Shown piece by piece: positions 1-5,293 of a stretch of 5,293 nucleotides of DNA; positions within the stretch are counted from its first letter, which is position 1, and each line of letters begins with the position of its first letter. Source of the stretch: an uncultured Clostridia bacterium (GTDB lineage: Bacteria > Bacillota > Clostridia > Oscillospirales > Acutalibacteraceae); assembly GCA_945875045.1 (NCBI GenBank), contig CAMCIX010000132.1, positions 1-5,293 on the forward strand. The letters are read 5' to 3'. Below the pieces are notes generated by a model. The model had not been told where the DNA came from. It was given only the letters and a program-made list of their open reading frames with translations, and searched no databases. The translations under genes and the position numbers were made by a program.

Positions 1-5
1 ATCCG

Positions 6-53
6 TTCCCTACATTATCCGTTTTTAACGTAGGGAAGGCATTTATGCCTTCC
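6..53. repeat. Two overlapping small dyads (mutually exclusive hairpins)
   Basis: TTCCCTAC at 6-13 is complementary to GTAGGGAA at 30-37. Separately, GGAAGGCAT at 34-42 is complementary to ATGCCTTCC at 45-53, with almost no loop. The two stems share bases 34-37, so only one can form at a time. The motif GTAGGGRA recurs here three times: minus strand 13-6, plus strand 30-37, and minus strand 111-104. This suggests fragments of a short dispersed palindromic repeat family, one copy of which is cut by the window edge. There is no T-run after either stem, so terminator function is not supported. The function is unknown. Confidence 0.5.
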
Positions 54-56
54 GCA

Positions 57-91
57 TCTAATGTCTAACGTCTAAAATCTAATATCTAAAT
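57..91. repeat. Five tandem TCTAANN heptamers
   Basis: Five head-to-tail 7-base units run without interruption: TCTAATG, TCTAACG, TCTAAAA, TCTAATA and TCTAAAT. The first five bases are invariant and the last two vary. The first and last units reappear as an adjacent pair at 200-213. No reading frame or known regulatory role was found. It is best described as a short intergenic tandem repeat. Confidence 0.75.
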
Positions 92-155
92 TTGCAGAGA
101 CCCTCCCCTACAAACACACAAATAAACCCCGATTTGTCTCTTAAAAAGCAAATTT

Positions 156-191
156 AAAACCCGCACCGAATTTTACCTCGGTGCGGGTTTT
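156..191 (-). terminator. Intrinsic terminator downstream of groEL (possibly bidirectional)
   Basis: A perfect 14-bp inverted repeat pairs 156-169 with 178-191 around an 8-base loop. The core is the GC-rich stem CCCGCACCGA/TCGGTGCGGG, extended by AAAA on one side and TTTT on the other. Because the stem is bounded by A-run and T-run, it can terminate transcription on either strand. On the minus strand it sits about 20 bases past the groEL stop codon, the expected place for the end of the groES-groEL transcript. On the plus strand it could serve a convergent gene lying outside the window. Confidence 0.88.
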
Positions 192-199
192 TATAAAGG

Positions 200-212
200 T
201 CTAATGTCTAAA

Positions 213-213
<1 letters not shown>
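200..213. repeat. Second TCTAANN cluster, two heptamers
   Basis: TCTAATG followed directly by TCTAAAT copies the first and last units of the run at 57-91. It lies between the groEL terminator and the groEL stop codon, and the last base of the second unit falls in the stop codon itself. The two clusters therefore bracket the terminator hairpin. Confidence 0.6.
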
Positions 214-1868
<1,655 letters not shown>

Positions 1869-1873
1869 TTATC

Positions 1874-2158
1874 TTATTCAACGATTGCCAAAATATCGGA
1901 CTGATGAAGAATTGTGTATTCCTCGCCGTCAATCTTAATATCTGTACCCGAATACTTAGCGGCGATAACCTTGTCGCCCGCCTTTACGGTCATAACGACC
2001 TCCTTGCCGTCAACCGTTCCGCCGGGTCCTACGGCTACAACAACCGCCACCTGCGGCTTTTCCTTAGCGGAAGACGTAAGCACGATACCGCTTTTTGTGG
2101 TTTCCTCCGCCTCTGTCGCCTTGATAACGACATTGTCTGCCAAAGGTTTAATGTTCAT
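1874..2158 (-). CDS. groES: Co-chaperonin GroES (Hsp10)
   Basis: This is the heptameric lid that binds GroEL rings in the presence of nucleotide and closes the folding chamber in the cytosol. The 94 residues are the standard Cpn10 length. The start MNIKPLADNVVIK matches the family N-terminus. The mobile loop that contacts GroEL spans about 16-34 with its hydrophobic tripeptide at I25-V26-L27, and a VGPGG turn follows at about 43-47. The C-terminal segment EEYTILHQSDILAIVE is typical of Clostridia. AGGAGG at 2173-2168 lies 9 bases before the ATG. It is the promoter-proximal gene of the operon with groEL. Asparagine 9 stands where the family usually has arginine or lysine after the aspartate. 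This is a mild oddity and does not affect the call. Confidence 0.98.
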   Translation of the reverse strand: MNIKPLADNVVIKATEAEETTKSGIVLTSSAKEKPQVAVVVAVGPGGTVDGKEVVMTVKAGDKVIAAKYSGTDIKIDGEEYTILHQSDILAIVE

Positions 2159-2198
2159 AATAAAATTCCTCCTATATGAATTTAAACAGCGAGCATAT

Positions 2199-2221
2199 AA
2201 CGCTTAAAACTTATGCGTTTT
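2199..2221. repeat. 23-bp direct repeat, copy A (groES-proximal)
   Basis: The pattern is AACGCTT-N5-TTATGCGTTTT. It matches copy B at 2380-2402 with the same 5-base spacing, 19 of 23 positions identical by eye. Each copy is also an imperfect dyad (AACGC with GCGTT). The two copies flank the inverted-hairpin element in the groES leader, with about 158 bases between them. Confidence 0.65.
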
Positions 2222-2246
2222 TTGAGTTGCGAAATACTGTTCTTCG

Positions 2247-2355
2247 GCTCCCCTTGTCAGGGGAGCTGGCTGCGAAGCAGACTGAGGGGTAGTAAATTGT
2301 GATTTTCTCTCCCTCCGTCACGGCAAGCCGCGCCACCTCCCTCGTCAGAGGGAGG
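2247..2355. repeat. 109-bp palindromic intergenic element, two inverted hairpin units
   Basis: Unit 1 (2247-2289) contains the hairpin GCTCCCCT-tgtc-AGGGGAGC, then TGGC, then the mini-stem CTGC-gaa-GCAG, then ACTGAGGGG. Unit 2 (about 2311-2355) is a diverged reverse complement of unit 1. It carries CCTCCCTC-gtca-GAGGGAGG preceded by GCCA and a CGGC-aa-GCCG mini-stem. The element thus has inverted ends, no coding capacity and stable structure on either strand, like a MITE or REP/BIME-type repeat. From memory, similar TCCCC/GGGGA dyads recur between genes in gut Oscillospiraceae. It lies inside the predicted groES-groEL leader, so it should be transcribed. Confidence 0.7.
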
Positions 2356-2379
2356 CAAATCGGTTTTTCGACAGTCTAA

Positions 2380-2402
2380 AACGCTTTGTAATTATGCGTT
2401 TT
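2380..2402. repeat. 23-bp direct repeat, copy B (promoter-proximal)
   Basis: The pattern AACGCTT-N5-TTATGCGTTTT matches copy A at 2199-2221. Here the internal dyad is longer, AAAACGC (2378-2384) with GCGTTTT (2396-2402), giving a 7-bp stem with an 11-base loop. It lies just downstream of the predicted groES transcription start. It could be a duplicated leader segment, an insertion-associated duplication or a pair of protein-binding sites. Confidence 0.6.
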
Positions 2403-2418
2403 CCCGTTTTCGAGTTTA

Positions 2419-2446
2419 ATTATACACCAAAGTCAGGAAAAGTCAA
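2419..2446 (-). promoter_or_regulatory. Predicted SigA-type promoter of groES-groEL
   Basis: On the minus strand TTGACT (2446-2441) is followed by 16 bases and a perfect TATAAT (2424-2419). Transcription would start near 2412, leaving a leader of about 250 bases before groES. No CIRCE operator (TTAGCACTC-N9-GAGTGCTAA, bound by HrcA) is present anywhere between 2159 and 2503. I saw no comparable promoter between the repeat element and groES. Confidence 0.75.
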
Positions 2447-2447
2447 T
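2431..2447 (+). promoter_or_regulatory. Possible CtsR-like operator over the groES -35 box
   Basis: The plus strand reads AGTCAGGAAAAGTCAAT, two AGTCA half-sites with a 10-base period. The CtsR heat-shock operator of Firmicutes is a direct heptad repeat RGTCAAA-NAN-RGTCAAA with the same period. By eye 12 of 15 defined positions agree. The site overlaps the -35 hexamer of the groES promoter, a position suited to repression. The match could partly reflect chance, since the -35 sequence supplies one half-site. Confidence 0.4.
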
Positions 2448-2503
2448 ACCGAAAAATAAAATTCAAATTATGTTAATATTTTAAGCGAATTTTTGTTAAT
2501 AAA

Positions 2504-2950
2504 TCAATTATTTTCCTTGTTTTCCGACAGGGTTTTATAAATCTTGTCGAATATATTATTAAGTATAAACCTTTCTTCAACCGTTACGTCCCTTATCAAA
2601 CGCTCATAAAACTTCTCCTGAGCCATACTTACCGACTTTGCGATTATTCCGCCCCTACCCGTTATTTTAATGCGCTGCATACGGCGGTCACCGTCGTCGC
2701 TCGTAATCTCAATAAGTCCGTTATTTAGGAGCTGTTCTATAGCCTTAGAGGCATATGCCTTTGAAAAGCCTCTCATTTTCACAGCGTCCGAGGCAAGACT
2801 GTATTCGGGATTGTTAAAGAAAAAAACCAGTACGTCCGCCTCCTGTTTTGTAATCCCCGAGCGCCTTGCCGCAGACTCTATCGCCGCGGTATAAGAATCG
2901 GCAATCGCCTTCTGGGTCTTTAAAAATTTTGTAATATCCGAATTGTTCAT
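2504..2950 (-). CDS. MarR-family winged helix-turn-helix regulator
   Basis: This is a small (148-residue) dimeric DNA-binding regulator of the MarR family, cytosolic and usually a repressor released by a ligand or oxidant. The N-terminal dimerisation helix is followed by a winged HTH. The helix starting TKQEADVLVFF lies at about 34-44, the recognition helix SKAYASKAIEQLLNNG at 63-78, and the wing at 84-97 contains the family DRR motif at 88-90 in SDDGDRRMQRIKIT. C-terminal helices complete the dimer interface. The protein has no cysteine, so a thiol-redox sensor of the OhrR type is unlikely. AGGAG lies 12 bases before the ATG, which is rather far. The gene is transcribed away from the TSUP permease, with which it shares a 96-bp intergenic region holding a palindrome. 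No clear terminator follows, so some readthrough towards groES is possible. The ligand is unknown. Confidence 0.92.
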   Translation of the reverse strand: MNNSDITKFLKTQKAIADSYTAAIESAARRSGITKQEADVLVFFFNNPEYSLASDAVKMRGFSKAYASKAIEQLLNNGLIEITSDDGDRRMQRIKITGRGGIIAKSVSMAQEKFYERLIRDVTVEERFILNNIFDKIYKTLSENKENN

Positions 2951-2971
2951 AATTTATTTTCACTCCTGCTA

Positions 2972-3000
2972 TTGACAACAAATTAGTTTCTATGTAAACT
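2972..3000 (+). promoter_or_regulatory. Predicted promoter of the TSUP permease gene
   Basis: A perfect -35 TTGACA (2972-2977) is followed by 17 bases and TAAACT (2995-3000), a weak -10 that keeps T1, A2, A4 and T6 of TATAAT. The permease ATG is at 3047, giving a leader of about 40 bases. A strong -35 with a weak -10 under a palindrome fits a repressed promoter. No convincing promoter for the divergent marR gene could be picked. Confidence 0.55.
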
Positions 3001-3001
3001 A
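2984..3001. promoter_or_regulatory. Putative MarR operator palindrome
   Basis: TAGTTT (2984-2989) and AAACTA (2996-3001) form a perfect 6+6 inverted repeat with a 6-base centre. The 18-bp span and AT-rich half-sites suit a MarR dimer. The site covers the predicted -10 of the permease promoter and lies in the shared region with the divergent marR gene. It is therefore the best candidate site for autoregulation and permease control. Binding is inferred. Confidence 0.5.
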
Positions 3002-3046
3002 TATTTCGTACTCTTTATATTTTACCTTCTTTAGGAGTGTTTGTAA

Positions 3047-3817
3047 ATGGTTAATTTCATAATTTATTTAATCGCCGGCTTGGGTGCGGGTATAGGCACG
3101 GGGCTTGCGGGGCTTTCGGCGGCGGCGGTTATCTCGCCTATGCTTATTACCTTTCTGCATTTTGACGCGTATGAGGCGGTGGGAATCGCCCTCGCCTCGG
3201 ACGTGCTTGCCTCGGCGGTGTCGTCCTACACATACGCTAAAAACAAAAATATTGATATTAAAAACGGGCTTGTTATGCTTTTCTCCACCCTTGTTTTCAC
3301 GGTTATAGGCAGCTTTTTAGCCTCCCTTGTGCCCAACTCGACAATGGGCGGCTTTTCGGTGGTTATGACCTTTATTTTGGGACTGCGCTTTATCTTTAAG
3401 CCCGTTATGACCGAAAAGGACAGGGTGATGAACAAAACCCGAAAGCAGGCTATAATACAGTCGCTTATCTGCGGCATGGTAATAGGCAGTATATGCGGCT
3501 TTATCGGCGCGGGCGGCGGAATGATGATGCTACTTATCTTAACGAGCGTATTAGGCTACAAGCTTAAAACCGCCGTGGGAACAAGCGTGTTTATTATGAC
3601 CTTTACCGCCCTTACGGGGGCTGTTTCCCACTTTTCCATCGGCTCTCTGCCCGATATGACCGCCCTCATCTGCTGTGTGTTATTCACCCTTATCGGCGCG
3701 CGGGTTTCGGCGGTATTTGCTAACAAAACATCCGCCCGAAAGCTCAACCTTGTAACGGGTATAGTTTTAGCAGTCCTCGGTGCGGCGATGATTATTGTTA
3801 AATTCTTAGCGGATTAG
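3047..3817 (+). CDS. TSUP-family (TauE/SafE, formerly DUF81) membrane permease
   Basis: This 256-residue hydrophobic protein has about 8 predicted membrane segments, a normal size for the TSUP (TauE/SafE, PF01925) family. It shows the family's two-repeat design. The first half opens with the glycine-rich segment GLGAGIGTGLAGLSAAAVISP (11-31, with its conserved glycines and proline). The second half opens with the related GFIGAGGGMMMLL (151-163), followed by VGTSVFIM (177-184). A charged segment at about 119-135 is the likely cytosolic linker. AGGAG at 3033-3037 lies 9 bases before the ATG. Family members move sulfite, sulfonates, sulfur compounds or other organic anions, mostly by export or proton-linked uptake. 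The substrate cannot be read from sequence, and no sulfur-metabolism neighbour is present. It is divergent from, and probably controlled by, the adjacent marR gene. No clear intrinsic terminator was seen in the 107 bases after its stop. Confidence 0.92.
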   Translation: MVNFIIYLIAGLGAGIGTGLAGLSAAAVISPMLITFLHFDAYEAVGIALASDVLASAVSSYTYAKNKNIDIKNGLVMLFSTLVFTVIGSFLASLVPNSTMGGFSVVMTFILGLRFIFKPVMTEKDRVMNKTRKQAIIQSLICGMVIGSICGFIGAGGGMMMLLILTSVLGYKLKTAVGTSVFIMTFTALTGAVSHFSIGSLPDMTALICCVLFTLIGARVSAVFANKTSARKLNLVTGIVLAVLGAAMIIVKFLAD

Positions 3818-3924
3818 ATAATAAATCGTCGGGAGCAAGCTACTGCACTACTGTATATATTTTAAGCATACCTCCTATGCGAAATAAATCGGGAATTTTT
3901 TGTTGAAAAAATCAGTTTCGGCGA

Positions 3925-3954
3925 TTGACAAAATATAAAGAGGTGTGGTATAAT
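3925..3954 (+). promoter_or_regulatory. Promoter of the purE-purC operon
   Basis: A perfect TTGACA (3925-3930) is separated by 18 bases from a perfect TATAAT (3949-3954). The -10 is preceded by TGG, an extended -10 element. Transcription should begin near 3961, about 12 bases before the riboswitch P1 helix. No PurR box (CCGAAC core) was seen around it. Control therefore appears to rest mainly on the downstream riboswitch. Confidence 0.85.
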
Positions 3955-3972
3955 CAAACCATACAATATATA

Positions 3973-4042
3973 GTTCTTTGTGACTGACGGATAAGTGGAG
4001 CACCACATGAATCAAAGAACGAGTCAAGCCGACCGTCTGGGC
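3973..4042 (+). ncRNA. ZTP riboswitch (pfl motif) upstream of purE
   Basis: The aptamer senses ZTP/ZMP, the 5-aminoimidazole-4-carboxamide ribonucleotides that build up when 10-formyl-tetrahydrofolate is short. P1 is a perfect 8-bp helix, GTTCTTTG (3973-3980) with CAAAGAAC (4013-4020). The conserved TGACTG follows at 3981-3986. P2 is GTGG (3995-3998) with CCAC (4003-4006). The second domain, GCCGACCGTCTGGGC at 4028-4042, carries the CCGYCTGGGC hallmark, and P3 forms from GCC (4028-4030) with GGC (4040-4042). The pseudoknot pairs GACGG (3986-3990) with CCGTC (4033-4037). The usual GGCG/CGCC pairing is changed on both sides and still pairs. An intrinsic terminator overlaps the 3' end, indicating an ON switch by antitermination. 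Confidence 0.92.
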
Positions 4043-4077
4043 ATACTTATCTTTGTCGGATAAGTGTGCCTTTTTTT
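4040..4077 (+). terminator. Riboswitch-controlled intrinsic terminator
   Basis: GGCATACTTATC (4040-4051) pairs over 12 bp with GATAAGTGTGCC (4059-4070), with one G-U pair and a 7-base loop. It is followed directly by seven T residues (4071-4077). The 5' arm uses GGC at 4040-4042, the same bases that close the aptamer's P3 helix, so aptamer and terminator are mutually exclusive. Ligand binding should disrupt the terminator and allow transcription into purE. Confidence 0.92.
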
Positions 4078-4095
4078 GTCATTTGGAGGATCATT

Positions 4096-4590
4096 ATGAA
4101 AAAAATTGCAATCATTATGGGAAGCGACAGCGACCTGCCCGTTGTTTCAAAGGCTGCGGATACCCTTAAATGCTTCGGCGTACCCTTTGAGGTACACGTT
4201 TTTTCGGCGCACCGCACACCCGAGGAGGCAAAAGAGTTCAGCTCAGCCGCCCGCGAAAACGGCTTTGGCGCAATAATCGCCGCGGCGGGAATGGCGGCTC
4301 ACCTTGCGGGGGCTATTGCCGCTAACACTACCCTTCCTGTTATAGGAATACCAATTAAATCAGCAGGCTTAGGCGGTATTGACGCGCTTCTCTCAACCGT
4401 GCAGATGCCCTCGGGCATACCTGTCGCCACGGTTGCTATTGACGGCGCTGTTAATGCCGCTTTGCTGTGCGTGGAAATATTGGCGGTAACCGATTCGGAA
4501 TTAGCCCAAAAGCTTGATAACAAGCGCAAAGCCGATTACGAAAAGGTATTAAATAAAAACAAGGCTGTCGAAGAGCAGTTCAATATCTAA
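4096..4590 (+). CDS. purE: PurE, N5-carboxyaminoimidazole ribonucleotide mutase (class I)
   Basis: This cytosolic enzyme of de novo purine synthesis converts N5-CAIR to CAIR (in class I PurE, working with PurK). The 164 residues match the usual 160-170. The phosphate-binding GSDSD lies at 9-13, SAHRTP at 37-42 with the conserved histidine H39, [10 protein letters not shown] at 63-72, and [10 protein letters not shown] followed by [13 protein letters not shown] at about 77-115. These are class I features. Clostridial PurE often has AAHLAG in place of AAHLPG. I chose the ATG at 4096 because GGAGGA (4085-4090) lies 5 bases upstream. An in-frame GTG at 4066 lies inside the terminator stem and cannot be the start. 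The gene lies behind the ZTP riboswitch and is followed by purC after 16 bases. purK is not in the window. Confidence 0.98.
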   Translation: MKKIAIIMGSDSDLPVVSKAADTLKCFGVPFEVHVFSAHRTPEEAKEFSSAARENGFGAIIAAAGMAAHLAGAIAANTTLPVIGIPIKSAGLGGIDALLSTVQMPSGIPVATVAIDGAVNAALLCVEILAVTDSELAQKLDNKRKADYEKVLNKNKAVEEQFNI

Positions 4591-4606
4591 AACGGAGGAA
4601 ATTAAA

Positions 4607-5241
4607 ATGGAAAAAACAACACAACTTTACGAGGGCAAGGCAAAAAAGGTATTTGCTACCGAAAATCCTGAATATGTAATCGTCTCCTATAAGGACGACG
4701 CGACCGCCCTTGACGGTCTTAAAAAGGGTACTATTACGGGCAAGGGCGTTATCAACAACAGGATGTCAAACTTCCTCTGCCGCTTGCTTGAAAAGCAGGG
4801 CGTTCCCACCCACTATGTCGAGGAATTAAACGACCGCGAAACCGTGGTAAAAAAGGTAAGCATTGTACCGCTTGAGGTTATTATCCGCAACATTTCGGCA
4901 GGCTCCTTTGCAAAGCGCTACGGCGTTGAGGAGGGCATTGTTTTTGACGAGCCGACAATCGAGTTTTCCTACAAAAACGACGACCTGCACGACCCGCTTA
5001 TAAACGAATATCACGCCCTTGCCTTAAAGCTTGCCTCAAGACAAGAAATCGATACAATTAAATCAATGGCGTTTAAGGTAAACGAAATTTTAAAGGAATA
5101 TTTCCTCTCGCTTAACGTAAAGTTAGTTGACTTCAAGCTTGAGTTCGGAAGACTGTCCGACGGCACTATCGTTTTAGCCGACGAAATCTCCCCCGACACC
5201 TGCCGTTTCTGGGACGCAGACACCAACGAAAAGCTTGACAA
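4607..5241 (+). CDS. purC: PurC, SAICAR synthase, 3'-truncated by adapter
   Basis: This cytosolic enzyme joins CAIR, the product of PurE, to aspartate using ATP, giving SAICAR. The start MEKTTQLYEGKAKKVF carries the N-terminal nucleotide-binding loop at 8-15. IIRNISAGS at 92-100 and LVDFKLEFGR at 173-182 are the two family signatures, and LADEISPDTCRFWD follows at 190-203. GGAGG (4594-4598) lies 8 bases before the ATG, and the gene follows purE by 16 bases in the same operon. Genomic sequence supports 211 residues, against about 235-240 in the family, so roughly 25 C-terminal residues are missing. From 5242 the frame runs without a stop into Nextera adapter, and the apparent residues such as LLYTSPSQRD are artefact. 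The loss is a contig-end artefact, not a gene defect. Confidence 0.97.
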
Positions 5242-5293
5242 CTGTCTCTTATACACATCTCCGAGCCAACGAGACCTCTCTACATCTCGTATG
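5242..5293. other. Illumina Nextera adapter with index (non-genomic)
   Basis: CTGTCTCTTATACACATCT (5242-5260) is the transposase mosaic end as read through. CCGAGCC-A-ACGAGAC (5261-5275) follows, one base off the Nextera read-2 adapter (A for C at 5268). CTCTCTAC (5276-5283) equals the i7 index I recall as N707. ATCTCGTATG (5284-5293) is the start of the P7 tail. The order and lengths match a library molecule exactly, so this stretch should be trimmed. Any reading frame crossing it, including one on the minus strand starting MYKRQ, is spurious. Confidence 0.98.

Noticed and set aside
2247..2355. CRISPR repeats
   Set aside because: There are only two hairpin units, in inverted and not direct orientation, with no spacer array or cas gene.
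2159..2503. CIRCE element expected upstream of groES
   Set aside because: No TTAGCACTC or GAGTGCTAA half-site was found on either strand of this region.
3866..3880. GCATA-cctcc-TATGC hairpin as terminator of the permease gene
   Set aside because: The stem is only 5 bp and AT-rich, and no T-run follows it, so terminator function is not supported.
3891..3912. T-run and A-run dyad as a terminator before the purE promoter
   Set aside because: The pairing is only A-T with no GC core, so it does not qualify as an intrinsic terminator.
4007..4063. 18-codon ORF ([12 protein letters not shown]...) inside the riboswitch, with GGAG 6 bases upstream
   Set aside because: It lies wholly within conserved aptamer and terminator bases that are explained by RNA structure. 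A leader peptide is not needed, and its codons are set by the pairing constraints.
4066..4095. Upstream in-frame GTG start for purE
   Set aside because: The GTG is inside the terminator stem and adds 10 residues not seen in PurE. The ATG at 4096 has a good ribosome binding site.
5011..5256. Minus-strand reading frame starting MYKRQ
   Set aside because: Its first residues are the reverse translation of the Nextera mosaic end and the rest is antisense to purC. It is a known type of adapter artefact.
5242..5260. Tn5-type mosaic end, hinting at a transposon end
   Set aside because: It is followed by library adapter, an index and P7 sequence in library order, so it comes from tagmentation and not from a resident transposon.

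Overview
The window looks like a contig from a low-to-mid GC Gram-positive anaerobe of the class Clostridia, most likely a gut Oscillospiraceae/Ruminococcaceae-type bacterium. This rests on the style of the GroES, GroEL, PurE and PurC proteins, the strong AGGAGG ribosome binding sites, the purE-purC gene order and the short palindromic intergenic repeats. No marker gene fixes the genus, so the placement is inference.

Layout. Bases 1-212 are non-coding: nested small dyads, a run of five 7-base TCTAANN repeats, and a strong hairpin terminator just past groEL. Bases 213-2158 carry the chaperonin operon groES-groEL on the minus strand. Its likely promoter (TTGACT-N16-TATAAT) lies at about 2419-2446. 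This gives a leader of roughly 250 bases that holds a 109-bp element made of two inverted hairpin units, flanked by two copies of a 23-bp direct repeat. No CIRCE operator is present. A direct repeat resembling a CtsR site overlaps the -35 box instead. Bases 2504-3817 hold a divergent pair, a MarR-family regulator (minus) and a TSUP (TauE/SafE-type) membrane permease (plus). A TAGTTT-N6-AAACTA palindrome sits over the permease promoter.

Bases 3925 onward are the start of a purine biosynthesis operon on the plus strand. In order they are a consensus promoter with an extended -10, a ZTP (pfl-motif) riboswitch, an intrinsic terminator that shares bases with the aptamer's last helix, purE, and a truncated purC. 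ZTP rises when the folate-dependent late steps of purine synthesis stall. Switching purE-purC on in response to ZTP is therefore coherent with the downstream genes.

The last 52 bases (5242-5293) are not genomic. They match the Illumina Nextera transposase adapter, followed by an 8-base index and the start of the P7 flow-cell sequence. The purC frame runs open into this adapter, so its last 18 apparent residues are artefact and the real gene is cut off. I found no wholly new system. The most useful points are the adapter artefact, the riboswitch-terminator architecture, the repeat-bearing chaperonin leader with its non-CIRCE promoter, and the self-contained marR/TSUP regulatory unit.
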